Positions 42,712 to 51,787 of a stretch of 64,000 nucleotides of DNA are shown piece after piece. Every line of letters starts with the position of its first letter. The stretch's first letter is position 1. The notes under the pieces were generated by a model. The model had not been told where the DNA came from. It was given only the letters and a program-made list of their open reading frames with translations, and ran no database searches. Source of the stretch: Bacillus_P idriensis_A. GTDB lineage: Bacteria; Bacillota; Bacilli; Bacillales; Bacillaceae. The position numbers were made by a program, and so were the translations under genes. The stretch spans positions 145,486-209,485 of the forward strand of contig NZ_JBCMYF010000035.1 in assembly GCF_050483325.1 (NCBI RefSeq), given 5' to 3'.

Positions 42712-43655
42712 TTATCCTCCTCGTTTCTTTTCATATCGTTTTTCAAAAAGTGGATGAGCGTTTGCTCACGCTCCGCGTTTATCTGTTTTGAAACAGATTC
42801 TTCCCATTGATAAAATCCTTCTCCATTTTTATCTCCAAATTTATTCTCATTTACGAGTTTCGATAACACTTTTCCAGATTGCCGGTCCAAACTCAAATCA
42901 GCAAATAAGTAATTCGAAATCGCCGAAAATACATCGAGCCCTCCCATATCAGCTGTCATTAATGGACCTGTGACAGGCAGACGGCGACCGATGCTGTATG
43001 TAACGGCTGCATCAATGTCTTCTTTAGTTGCAGCACCCGAATCCAACAGAGACTGTGCTTCACGGAATAATGCGTATTGCAGACGATTTCCAATAAACCC
43101 TGGAATCTCTTTGTTCAATAAAATAGGTTTTTTATTCATATCCGTCAGCACCTGCATCGCCCGTTTTACGGTCTCTTCATCTGTATATTCTCCTTTAACA
43201 ACTTCCACCAAAGGAATTAAGTGTCCGGGATTCCAAAAATGAGTAACAACAAACCTGTTCGGATGTTCCATATCTTCTGCCAATGAACTTGGTTTAAATC
43301 CTGATGTATTGCTGGCAATCACGACATTATTACCGATAATGCCTTCGATTTTTTTGTACATATCTTTTTTCATTCGGAGCACTTCAGGGATGACTTCTAT
43401 GATGAACGTTGATTCCGCAATAACATCTTCCAATATTGTGGAAAATGCGATGCGTTCTCTAATTTGCTGAGCAACTGATTCATTGAATAACTTATTTTTG
43501 GTCATGACATTGAGTTTATTTCGTATTCCTTTATCAGCATTCTCAAGATCCTGTTTGCTGATGCCGTAAACTTTGACAGCTTGTCCGGACCATGCAGCGG
43601 ATAATGCGATTGAATGGCCCATAGTACCGCAGCCGATTATTGAAACCTTTTCCAT
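42708..43655 (-). CDS. 3-hydroxyacyl-CoA dehydrogenase-family enzyme
   Basis: 315-aa NAD-dependent dehydrogenase with an N-terminal Rossmann fold (SIIGCGTMGHSIAL) and the family's IASNTSGFKPSSLAEDM and THFWNPGHLIPLVEVV. The C-terminal helical domain is QYALFREAQSLLDSG. The NPGHLIP variation and the sugar-acid-like context suggest a hydroxy-acid or carnitine/gulonate-type dehydrogenase rather than fatty acid oxidation; this is inference. The ATG at 43655 has AGAAGG eight bases upstream. Confidence 0.82.
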   Translation of the reverse strand: MEKVSIIGCGTMGHSIALSAAWSGQAVKVYGISKQDLENADKGIRNKLNVMTKNKLFNESVAQQIRERIAFSTILEDVIAESTFIIEVIPEVLRMKKDMYKKIEGIIGNNVVIASNTSGFKPSSLAEDMEHPNRFVVTHFWNPGHLIPLVEVVKGEYTDEETVKRAMQVLTDMNKKPILLNKEIPGFIGNRLQYALFREAQSLLDSGAATKEDIDAAVTYSIGRRLPVTGPLMTADMGGLDVFSAISNYLFADLSLDRQSGKVLSKLVNENKFGDKNGEGFYQWEESVSKQINAEREQTLIHFLKNDMKRNEEDK

Positions 43656-43694
43656 CGTCCACACCTTCTTTCAACTGAATATGTATAACTATAT

Positions 43695-43730
43695 ATACCC
43701 AGCAAACTATTAAAATCGTTTGCTGGGTAT
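43695..43730 (-). other. Intercistronic stem-loop in the catabolic operon
   Basis: Perfect 13-bp stem ATACCCAGCAAAC/GTTTGCTGGGTAT with a 10-base loop between the permease gene and the dehydrogenase gene. There is no T run, so it is more likely an RNA-processing or stabilising element, or a protein site, than a terminator. Confidence 0.7.
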
Positions 43731-43741
43731 AGATGAATTTA

Positions 43742-45058
43742 TTATAGCCCTATTGAGAATAAAAGGACGGCTAGAGCTACCCCAACTGCTGGAACTATAA
43801 CTGTCAAAGCTCCAAACGCAGGATAAGCGTCTTTATGCGTTTCTCCAGCAATAGAACGGATTGTCGTTACAACGTATCCACCTTGCGGCAATGAATCAAG
43901 TGACCCCGAAGAAATGGCTACTGTTCTGTGCAATGCTTCTGGATCCACACCCAGGTCCAAATAATGCGGAGCGAGCAGCGGTAACGCAATCGCCTGACCT
44001 CCTGAGGAAGATCCTGTGAGACCTGCGATTACTGCAACCGCAAGCGCTCCGCCAATCAGTGGACTTCCAGGGATATCCGTCATAAAACCAACTGCTGCTT
44101 CAAAAGAAGGCGTCGCTTTGACAACTCCGCCAAACCCTACAACTGCTGCAGTATTGGCAATTGCAATAACTGCGCCAAGTGCCCCTTCTCCAACGGCTTT
44201 CCCAAAGTTTTGAAAATACTTTCTGTTAATCACATAAGCTGCCAAAATTCCCCCGCTCAATGCAATGATTAACGCTGACGTTTTAAGTGAATCATGAAAG
44301 ATGAATGAAATAATCAGCACGACGCCTAAAGGAATCAAGCTTAATAGCGGATTCGGCAAATCAGTACGCACTTGCACAGCAGGATCTGTCTCTCTGCCTA
44401 CAAATCGTTCTCCATTTGCCATTGCTTTTTTAATCATTTTTTTCAGCCACCAGTAACCGAATACCATCATGAAGATGGCAACAATTATACTCACTTCCCT
44501 GCCAGCATATGGGGTTGTACCCAAAAACTCAATCGGAATCCAGTTTTGGATTTCAGGTGAACCTGCTGATGTCATTGTAAATGTTGTCGAACCGAAAGCG
44601 AGAGCCGCGGGGATAAAGCGTCTCGGTAAATCAGCTTGTCTAAACAAGCTGAGAGCCATTGGATAAACAGAAAATGCAACAACGAATAAACTCACACCGC
44701 CGTAAGTCAAAACAGCACAGGCGATAACGACAGCCAAAACTGCACGTTTCATACCGATTTTGCCGACAATCCATTTCGAGACACTGTCAGCCGCGCCGCT
44801 GTCTTCCATTACTTTACCGAAAATGGCACCTGTCAGGAACATTAAATACCAAGAGGCGATGAATCCCGTAAAACCTGTCATGTAATTCGTCAAAAAGTTC
44901 GCTGCACCTTCTTCAGCTAATTGGGGAAAAAGCGGCAAACCATTCAGAATGCCGACTAATAAAGCCGTAAGCGGTGCTGCAATAAGAAGGTTCATGCCTT
45001 TCATCGTCAAATAAATCAGTAAGGCTAAACCGCCAAATAATCCAATCAAACCTAGCAT
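43742..45058 (-). CDS. GntP-family permease
   Basis: 438-aa transporter with about 12-14 hydrophobic helices. It is related to gluconate and hydroxybutyrate permeases: GLTGSSSGGQAIALPLLAP and SLDSLPQGGYVVTTI near the C-terminus are typical of the GntP superfamily. It probably imports the hydroxy-acid substrate used by the adjacent dehydrogenases. The ATG at 45058 follows GGGGGAT. It lies 24 bp after the HisD-like gene. Confidence 0.86.
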   Translation of the reverse strand: MLGLIGLFGGLALLIYLTMKGMNLLIAAPLTALLVGILNGLPLFPQLAEEGAANFLTNYMTGFTGFIASWYLMFLTGAIFGKVMEDSGAADSVSKWIVGKIGMKRAVLAVVIACAVLTYGGVSLFVVAFSVYPMALSLFRQADLPRRFIPAALAFGSTTFTMTSAGSPEIQNWIPIEFLGTTPYAGREVSIIVAIFMMVFGYWWLKKMIKKAMANGERFVGRETDPAVQVRTDLPNPLLSLIPLGVVLIISFIFHDSLKTSALIIALSGGILAAYVINRKYFQNFGKAVGEGALGAVIAIANTAAVVGFGGVVKATPSFEAAVGFMTDIPGSPLIGGALAVAVIAGLTGSSSGGQAIALPLLAPHYLDLGVDPEALHRTVAISSGSLDSLPQGGYVVTTIRSIAGETHKDAYPAFGALTVIVPAVGVALAVLLFSIGL

Positions 45059-45084
45059 CAATAATCCCCCATTACCCCAATGTA

Positions 45085-46362
45085 TTATTTATTGCTGTAT
45101 CTCCTCACCCTGAGAAGCGCTTGTTCAGCGTGCCCCGCAAAATTTTCCAATTGACATAGACGCGCAGCATATTCACCGATATATGCGCTTGCCTCAGGAG
45201 TTACTTTTTGATAAGTAACCGTTTTGATGAATTTGCCTACCCAAAGTCCTCCAGTGTAGCGAGCAGCCCCTTTTGTCGGCAATGTGTGGTTAGTGCCAAT
45301 TACTTTGTCTCCGTAAGCCACGTTTGTTTCAGGCCCTAAGAACAAGCAGCCATAATTCGTCATGTTTTCAAGAAAATAATTTGGATCTTCCGTTAAAATT
45401 TCAACATGTTCAAACGCAAGGCGATCCGCTTCAGCCAGAGCTTCTTCGGTAGAATCCACTAATAGAATTTGACCGTAATCTTCCCATGAAACTCTTGCTA
45501 CATCTGCAGTTGGCAGCGTTTGCAGCTGGCGGTTAATTTCTTTTACCGTTTCTTCAGCAAGACTCTCAGAGGTTGTTATTAGAGCTCCTGGCGAAGTCGG
45601 TCCATGCTCGCCTTGTCCAAGTATGTCTGTCGCAACCATTTCAGCATCTGCTGTGTGGTCGGCAACGACAAGTGTTTCAGTAGGACCCGCAAATAGATCG
45701 ATCCCAACTCGTCCATAAAGCTGGCGTTTCGCTTCTGCAACAAATGCGTTGCCAGGTCCGACAATCATATCAACAGATTGAATTGTTTCTGTACCGATTG
45801 CCATTGCAGCCATTGCCTGGATTCCGCCCAATAAGTAAATTTCATCTGCGCCTGCCAGATGCATAGCAGCGATTGTAGCACTCGGGATTTCACCGTTAAT
45901 TGGAGGCGTACAAGCAATTACGCGTTTAACACCTGCTACTTTCGCCGTTAATACACTCATGTGGGCAGATGCAACCATTGGGTAACGCCCTCCGGGAATA
46001 TAGCATCCGACACTATTTACCGGTATATTTTTATGACCTAAAATAACCCCGGGAATATTTTCAACTTCTATATTGTTTAACGATGCAAGTTGCGCCTCAG
46101 CAAATTCACGAATGTTCTTTTGTGCAAACTTGATGTCTTCGATGACGTCAGCAGGAACATTGGAAACGATTTCATTTATCTGCATTTCGGATAATCGGAA
46201 AGCCTCAGGTGACCACTTGTCAAATTTCTCAGATAATTCCCGAACTGCTTGATCTCCTCTTTTTTCAACATCTTTTAATGCTTCAGCTACAATTTGTGAA
46301 ACTTTAGAATCGTCCGCACTAACTTCTTCTTTTGATTTACCAGCTTTTAAAACTTTAACCAT
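45085..46362 (-). CDS. Histidinol dehydrogenase-family enzyme (HpsN-like)
   Basis: 425-aa NAD-dependent dehydrogenase of the HisD superfamily: PGGRYPMVASAHMS, VDMIVGPGNAFVAEAKRQLYG, DLFAGPTETLVVAD, QGEHGPTSPGALITTS, and NHTLPTKGAARYTGGLWVGK are all HisD-type. No other his genes are near, and the permease/dehydrogenase context is catabolic, so it resembles sulfopropanediol 3-dehydrogenase (HpsN) more than biosynthetic HisD. The true substrate is not known. First gene of the operon, with AAGGAGG upstream and LacI-type operators in its leader. Confidence 0.82.
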   Translation of the reverse strand: MVKVLKAGKSKEEVSADDSKVSQIVAEALKDVEKRGDQAVRELSEKFDKWSPEAFRLSEMQINEIVSNVPADVIEDIKFAQKNIREFAEAQLASLNNIEVENIPGVILGHKNIPVNSVGCYIPGGRYPMVASAHMSVLTAKVAGVKRVIACTPPINGEIPSATIAAMHLAGADEIYLLGGIQAMAAMAIGTETIQSVDMIVGPGNAFVAEAKRQLYGRVGIDLFAGPTETLVVADHTADAEMVATDILGQGEHGPTSPGALITTSESLAEETVKEINRQLQTLPTADVARVSWEDYGQILLVDSTEEALAEADRLAFEHVEILTEDPNYFLENMTNYGCLFLGPETNVAYGDKVIGTNHTLPTKGAARYTGGLWVGKFIKTVTYQKVTPEASAYIGEYAARLCQLENFAGHAEQALLRVRRYSNK

Positions 46363-46380
46363 ATTAAGTTCCTCCTTAAA

Positions 46381-46396
46381 ATGAATACGTATGCAA
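46381..46396. promoter_or_regulatory. LacI-type operator, proximal copy
   Basis: ATGAATAC/GTATGCAA, an imperfect version of the palindrome at 46413, with its centre 32 bp from the other. It lies just upstream of the ribosome site of the HisD-like gene. Confidence 0.7.
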
Positions 46397-46412
46397 ATTA
46401 TTAAAAATCATA

Positions 46413-46428
46413 TTGCATACGTATGCAA
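46413..46428. promoter_or_regulatory. LacI-type operator, distal copy
   Basis: Perfect 16-bp palindrome TTGCATACGTATGCAA with the central CG step typical for LacI/GalR repressors. It lies about 10-25 bp downstream of the predicted transcription start. Confidence 0.8.
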
Positions 46429-46443
46429 AATGAATACTAGTTA

Positions 46444-46472
46444 AGAATATTCTAATAATTTGAATTAGTCAA
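46444..46472 (-). promoter_or_regulatory. Sigma-A promoter of the catabolic operon
   Basis: TTGACT, a 17-bp spacer and TATTCT on the minus strand, with both operators downstream in the leader. Confidence 0.72.
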
Positions 46473-46478
46473 CCTTTT

Positions 46479-47465
46479 TCAAGTAGTTTTTCTCTCAATT
46501 AACCCGCCATCCAGCTCAATATTTTCTGCAAAACCGGTATATTCCTCAATTTCTGCCATCAAATATTTTACTGTCTGATTGACCATATCATTTATTGGCT
46601 GTTCCCAAGTCGTTAAATGATAAGTAGGCCATGATGACATTTCGATGTTATCAAATCCAATCACTTTAGTTTCAGATGGAACGGAAATCGAACTTTCGCG
46701 TAAAGCATCCAAGACACCCAATGCCATAATATCATTCGCAGCAAAAATCGCTGATGGGATATTCTTTATTTTAATAATTTCCTTTGCTGTATTGTACCCG
46801 CCTTCATACGTATAATCTGACGAATATTTTTCAAACGGGATCTTATTTTTTTTGAGAATGCCCTTAAAACCCTGTTCCCTCTCCCTGCTCGTTGATGTAT
46901 CACTATTTCCTGAAATGTAGACCATATCTAAACTTCCTTTTTCAATAAGAAACTCCGCAATTCGTTTGCTCGCTTCCAAGTTGTTGCAGCAAACAGAATA
47001 AAATTCATTGCTGTCAATTTTCCTGTTAAAAAGAACTAACGGTATTTTATATCTCTTAAAGTCTTCAGTCGCTTTCAAAGATAGCGTTGCATCTGTAATA
47101 ATCACAGCTGCGACATTATAATTCAATAATATTTCCATATCATCTTTTTGAATCTCGTCATTGTTTGTATACACAAACAAAATACTGTAACCCAAGTTTT
47201 TAAAAGAAGTTGTAAATTCTTTTAAGACTTGCGGATAAAATGGGTTTTGAATGCCTTTCATGACCAAACCGATGATTTTCGTTCGGTTGGTTATCAGACT
47301 GCGGGCAAATTCGTTCGGTCTGTACCCGATCTCTTTAGCTGCCGTCAAAACTTTTTTGCGCGTTTTTTCAGAAACTGTTGCTCCTTCAAAATAAACCCTT
47401 GAAACAGTTGACTGCGATACACCTGCGAGCTTTGCAACATCCTTTGCTGTAACGGTTTGTTTCAT
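46479..47465 (-). CDS. LacI-family transcription regulator
   Basis: 328-aa repressor. The N-terminal helix-turn-helix (VTAKDVAKLAGVSQSTVSRVYF) and hinge helix region (GYRPNEFARSLITNRT) are followed by a periplasmic-binding-protein-like sensor domain (IFAANDIMALGVLDAL near residue 240). It is encoded immediately upstream of the operon on the same strand, with its stop next to the operon promoter. The palindromes there are the obvious candidate binding sites. The inducer is presumably a substrate of the pathway. Confidence 0.92.
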   Translation of the reverse strand: MKQTVTAKDVAKLAGVSQSTVSRVYFEGATVSEKTRKKVLTAAKEIGYRPNEFARSLITNRTKIIGLVMKGIQNPFYPQVLKEFTTSFKNLGYSILFVYTNNDEIQKDDMEILLNYNVAAVIITDATLSLKATEDFKRYKIPLVLFNRKIDSNEFYSVCCNNLEASKRIAEFLIEKGSLDMVYISGNSDTSTSREREQGFKGILKKNKIPFEKYSSDYTYEGGYNTAKEIIKIKNIPSAIFAANDIMALGVLDALRESSISVPSETKVIGFDNIEMSSWPTYHLTTWEQPINDMVNQTVKYLMAEIEEYTGFAENIELDGGLIERKTT

Positions 47466-48065
47466 TAATCTTCACGACCTTTTTCGATGAATAAAGTTAT
47501 TATGACTATACTATTAATTATTTTACATTGAAATAGTTTTTTGAATAGTAATCGTGAAATTATTACTAACTCTTATGTTTTTTAAAATAAATGCAGATCT
47601 CAATAATCCCTCTTATTACTATTCTAGGAATTGCCTTTGAATAGTTGTCGTTGCAGAATTATGAAGACAAAATAAACCCGATTAAACCGCTTGTTAAACG
47701 TTTCCAATAAAGCGTAGCAGTAAAGATAAACAAGAGGGAACAGCCTAGATCCTGCCTTTTATTCCACACGTTTTGTGATACCCAAAAAACAAAGGAGCTG
47801 CCGCGGCAGCTCTTTCCAATGAGCTTATTCATTTATCATCAATTGATACAGATATTATTTGCTCTTTTTTCTCTTGGATGTTGCAGCAAATGATTAAGAG
47901 AATCTTCTCATCAGATTTTTACTACAAACCTGAATGAATTGCATAGTGGATTTTGTTTTTTTATGTTTCAATTCTTTAATATTAAAAAGTAAAGAACAGA
48001 CTATAAATGAGAAATCCTGTATCAAAATTTAATATAAAGTCTTCACAACTTAATCATTCCTAAAT
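47466..48065. other. 600-bp gene-free interval upstream of the LacI gene
   Basis: AT-rich, without a supportable reading frame. It contains one strong hairpin at 47793-47815 (AAGGAGCTGCCGC/GCGGCAGCTCTT, T-rich on the minus side). That is a likely terminator for the germinant receptor operon or the remnant of a lost gene. Confidence 0.6.
47788..47815 (-). terminator. Hairpin downstream of the ger operon
   Basis: Minus-strand stem AAGAGCTGCC/GGCAGCTCCTT followed by TGTTTTTTGG, about 250 bp after the GerC-type gene. Confidence 0.5.
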
Positions 48066-49163
48066 TCATTTTGATTTTCCTGTATTAGTCAGATCTACTT
48101 TTACTTTTACTTTAAAATTCAAGTTTGAGAAAGTCTTATTCCAATTCATCTTGTTCCATCTTTCATATGTTAAACGATTACGTACAAACTTTCCAATTCC
48201 AATAGGATCTGTCTGATATTCTTGTAATTTGATTAACAGCTTTTTTGAATTGGTTATTAAATAATCTTCAACCTGTTTTTCCAATTGTCTTTGATACTTT
48301 TCTTCACTTAAATCCATTGTACCTGTGTATTCAAGGACACTTCCTTTTAAATCTAGAATTACTTCGACCGACATATTTCTTGTGTTCACTTTATTATCAT
48401 TATCAGAATTGATACTACTTAACAAAATTTGACAATTTTCTCCTGACTCTTCATCATTAATACTTATCATTAATTCGCCATTTTTGATGTCTCCGCTTAA
48501 AAAATTTAGGATCTGTGTTTCACTTAAAGTTAGGAGTGTAACGTATTGATCTCCTTTAAAAGTACCCAATCCTTTTAATTCAATGTTCTCGCCTTCATAT
48601 GAAAAAACTGGTAAAACCGGATCAATACCATCGTCGTAATAATCTCTTAAAAAACGATATTTATCAGTATTAAAAACTTTATTTTGAGAGCCTAATTTAT
48701 CGATGAACGTATAAAGGTATTCAGCATTATCTTCAACAGAGGGTATCTTTTTTTTAAGAAGTTCTTCTCCTTTTCCCTCCACGATAGCAAATTTAACCCG
48801 AGTTGAGACTTCTGGATCCCTTGTAAACGTCTTAACAACATTCATAAGTCCTTTTTTTGACAGGTCCTCTCCAAAGAGAATTGTACTCTGCCCTCCAACT
48901 ATCTTTAAATTTGTTAAATTTTGAAGTTTGAGGAAGGTGTCATGAGATGATTTTCCATTAGCAGTTAGAGTCGTAGAATCAAACTTTCCTTCTTTAGTAA
49001 CAGTGGGAAAAAAAACGGTTGTATTTATCGGATCTTCTTTACTTTCCGACATATCAAAAGCAACAGCTTCAAGAATCGCTAAATCTTCAATAATATTACT
49101 TTCTCCACAACCTGTTAAAAACAACCAACATATTGCGATCAGTACAGTAATTTTATTTTGCAT
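48066..49163 (-). CDS. Ger(x)C-family germinant receptor lipoprotein (C subunit)
   Basis: 365-aa lipoprotein. The signal peptide ends in the lipobox LTGC (Cys about 19), and GESNIIEDLAILEAVAFDMS follows, as in GerAC/GerKC proteins. The C-terminal NRLTYERWNKMNWN region is also characteristic. It is the outer-surface C subunit of a GerA-type nutrient receptor in the spore inner membrane. I chose the ATG at 49163 with GGGAG upstream; it overlaps the B-subunit gene by 11 bp. Confidence 0.9.
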   Translation of the reverse strand: MQNKITVLIAICWLFLTGCGESNIIEDLAILEAVAFDMSESKEDPINTTVFFPTVTKEGKFDSTTLTANGKSSHDTFLKLQNLTNLKIVGGQSTILFGEDLSKKGLMNVVKTFTRDPEVSTRVKFAIVEGKGEELLKKKIPSVEDNAEYLYTFIDKLGSQNKVFNTDKYRFLRDYYDDGIDPVLPVFSYEGENIELKGLGTFKGDQYVTLLTLSETQILNFLSGDIKNGELMISINDEESGENCQILLSSINSDNDNKVNTRNMSVEVILDLKGSVLEYTGTMDLSEEKYQRQLEKQVEDYLITNSKKLLIKLQEYQTDPIGIGKFVRNRLTYERWNKMNWNKTFSNLNFKVKVKVDLTNTGKSK

Positions 49164-50247
49164 TATTTGTCTCCCTATTAATCGGGTTTTTAAGACTTTG
49201 AATAAAAACGATGCATAACACAAAGATCGGTAATGCCCATGCTATACCAATTGCACAATAACTCAGCCACTTTAACCACTTTTCGACATCCACCAAGGTT
49301 TCTGGGACCAATGCAAGGATAAAACCACTTGCTAGTATTATGAATATCCAAAAATCAGGCTTAATACTTTTAGTTATATTACTAAAAATTTGCTGAGCTC
49401 CCCAGTAATACATTACAATTATCGCTAATATCTTGAATGCATAAACGGAAAAGCAGAGATTTTCGGCTCGTGAAAGGAACTGAACTTCTGTATATTCAAA
49501 CAATGTCATAACTGGGTATAGATCATTTAATATTTGATCGAAGCTAAAAAAGCCAAAGCTCATAAAGACTACAATCAAACAGGTTGCCATAGAGAAAAAA
49601 TTTCCAATAAAAAGTGCTTTAGTCCATTTTTTTTCTACCATAGGGAAAAAAAGAATGGAAACTTCAATACCCAAAAAGGCTGTATAAACATGAAATGCCC
49701 CTTTAGAAAAATCTGTTTCTCCTTTAAAAAAGAAAGTCGTATAACGTGCAAAATCAAATTCTGGAATAAGATAAAAAAGCAAAAAAATCATCGGAATTAC
49801 GAAGCCGAATAAAACAAAAATTGCTTTAGAAATCTTGTAGATTCCACCTCTTAATAATTGATAACCAAGCAAAGAAAATAAAATGATAAAAAGTGAGACA
49901 GGTAAAGCTGGAAAAAAGATCATTTTATATATAAAGATATATGACTTCATAATCATGCTTGCCATTCCAATCCAAACACCGATGATAAACAAATAGATGG
50001 GCACCATTACCCATTTGGGGACCGTCGCCTCAATGATTTCAAAGATTGACCTGCCTTTACCCAGCTTATAAATGATCGCAATCATCATAATATTAATATT
50101 TACGAGTACGAAAATGAAAATAATGCTTAACCAGCCATTTGTTCCGAAATATTCGGCAGTTAACCGAGGTAAACTATACACAACGAGACCATTTTGAGCC
50201 ATATGGATAAATATAGATAATTGAAATGGATGGAGTCGTTCCTTCAT
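49153..50247 (-). CDS. GerAB/GerKB-family germinant receptor permease (B subunit)
   Basis: 364-aa protein with about ten helices, of the APC-superfamily spore germination branch. The N-terminus (RLHPFQLSIFIHMAQNGL) and LPRLTAEYFGTNGWLS are typical. It probably binds the nutrient germinant. The ATG at 50247 has AAAGGTG upstream; the open frame starts 11 codons earlier. It lies 10 bp after the A-subunit gene. Confidence 0.9.
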   Translation of the reverse strand: MKERLHPFQLSIFIHMAQNGLVVYSLPRLTAEYFGTNGWLSIIFIFVLVNINIMMIAIIYKLGKGRSIFEIIEATVPKWVMVPIYLFIIGVWIGMASMIMKSYIFIYKMIFFPALPVSLFIILFSLLGYQLLRGGIYKISKAIFVLFGFVIPMIFLLFYLIPEFDFARYTTFFFKGETDFSKGAFHVYTAFLGIEVSILFFPMVEKKWTKALFIGNFFSMATCLIVVFMSFGFFSFDQILNDLYPVMTLFEYTEVQFLSRAENLCFSVYAFKILAIIVMYYWGAQQIFSNITKSIKPDFWIFIILASGFILALVPETLVDVEKWLKWLSYCAIGIAWALPIFVLCIVFIQSLKNPINRETNNAK

Positions 50248-50257
50248 ATTGTCACCT

Positions 50258-51787
50258 TTAATTCCTCTCTTTTTCAGCATCGTTTTGCATCAAAGATTGT
50301 GCTGGCTGCCCCTTCATTATTTTATAAAAAGGCCCTCTCACAATACTATCTATCCAATCTTTGAAAAAGATTGGAGAAATCGGCATAAAATAAGGTGAAG
50401 ATAAATTTGTTAACCCAGTTAAGTGGATGATTAATATTCCTAAAGTAAAAAAAATCCCAATATTCCCCAAAAACGCTGCCATTAAAATAAATAGGAACCG
50501 AACGATTCTAATGGATGAACTCATAATATAACTTGGGACTATGAATGAAGCAATGGCCGATACAGCTACAACAATTATTAAGATATTACTTGTAATTCCA
50601 GCTTCAACAGCTGCTTGGCCAATCACAATACCTCCTACAATTCCAATTGTTTGACCAATTTTGGTAGGCAGTCTCGCCCCCGCCTCCCTTAGCAGTTCAA
50701 TTACTATTTCTAAAAATATAGCTTCAAAGATAGGCGGAAAAGGCACTCTACTTCTAGACTGCATAATGCTTTGAAGTAGGGATTGTGGAATCATTTCGTA
50801 ATGGTATGTAGATATAGAGACATAAAACGCTGTGAGTATTAATGTAATAAATAAAGCTATATATCGCAGAATTCTAACCGATGATCCTATAATCCAACGT
50901 TGATTATAGTCATCTGCTGACTCAAAAAAATCAAAGAAACTAGAAGGCGTACAAAAAATGGTTGGACTATCATCGACAAGTCCGATGATCTTTCCAGCAT
51001 ATAGTTTTGTCACAGCTATATCTGGCCTTTCAGTGGTATAAAATTGTGGGAATGGCGAATTTTGATGATCATCTATTATTTGAATTAAAACATTGGAGTC
51101 AGTTATGGAATCAGCTTTAACTAATTGAATTCTCTCTTTTAGATGATTCACAATATCCATATTTGCAATACCCTCAATGTAGATTAAAAGAACTTTTGTT
51201 TTTGAAATTTCTCCAACAGATAAGTTAATCATTTTTAAGCGAGGACTTCTGACTCTTCTTCTTATCAACGAAACGTTAGTTTTTAATGCCTCATTAAAGG
51301 AATCATGAGGCCCATTTATTACAGTTTCTGTTTCAGATTGTGAAATGGAACGTTCCTCGAATCCTGATACATTTATTAAATATGTATTCCCCCCAGCGAA
51401 CATTGCTACATTACCATCTAATATTCCATTTATTACTTCCTTTTGAGTATTTTCTCGTTTAAACAGTGATTGTTGAAAAGATTTATCCAAATAATTGAAT
51501 GACATTTCTCTTAAAGGTGACAGTATTTCCCACTCTAATGTGTGGGAATCTACTAATGAGCTTAAATAAATAATATGAATTTCATCCTGATTAAATGAAC
51601 GATGAACAAGGTCAAAACAATCCCCTAATTCTGTAAGTGTCTTTTCATAAGTAGCTTCTGTAATTGTTTTTTCATTAGAAGTTTGTATATTACTATACAA
51701 ATGATGCGTATTATGCAGATTAACAAAATCTGTATCTGTATCCTTTTGTAAGCAAATCTTTTTGACTTTTGTAAGAAAGCGACCCAT
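50258..51787 (-). CDS. GerA/GerKA-family germinant receptor A subunit
   Basis: 509-aa membrane protein with a large N-terminal cytoplasmic domain (about 1-300, with ETETVINGPHDSFNEALKTN and RRRVRSPRLKM) and about five helices in the second half (FPPIFEAIFLEIVIELLREAG is typical). It is related to SpoVAF at 20.4-21.9 kb. First gene of the receptor operon; AAGGAAGG precedes the ATG. Which germinant it senses cannot be told. Confidence 0.92.
   Translation of the reverse strand: MGRFLTKVKKICLQKDTDTDFVNLHNTHHLYSNIQTSNEKTITEATYEKTLTELGDCFDLVHRSFNQDEIHIIYLSSLVDSHTLEWEILSPLREMSFNYLDKSFQQSLFKRENTQKEVINGILDGNVAMFAGGNTYLINVSGFEERSISQSETETVINGPHDSFNEALKTNVSLIRRRVRSPRLKMINLSVGEISKTKVLLIYIEGIANMDIVNHLKERIQLVKADSITDSNVLIQIIDDHQNSPFPQFYTTERPDIAVTKLYAGKIIGLVDDSPTIFCTPSSFFDFFESADDYNQRWIIGSSVRILRYIALFITLILTAFYVSISTYHYEMIPQSLLQSIMQSRSRVPFPPIFEAIFLEIVIELLREAGARLPTKIGQTIGIVGGIVIGQAAVEAGITSNILIIVVAVSAIASFIVPSYIMSSSIRIVRFLFILMAAFLGNIGIFFTLGILIIHLTGLTNLSSPYFMPISPIFFKDWIDSIVRGPFYKIMKGQPAQSLMQNDAEKERN

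Noticed and set aside
47466..48065. Possible decayed gene in the empty 600 bp
   Set aside because: I found no residual protein motif in any frame; only the hairpin is supportable.
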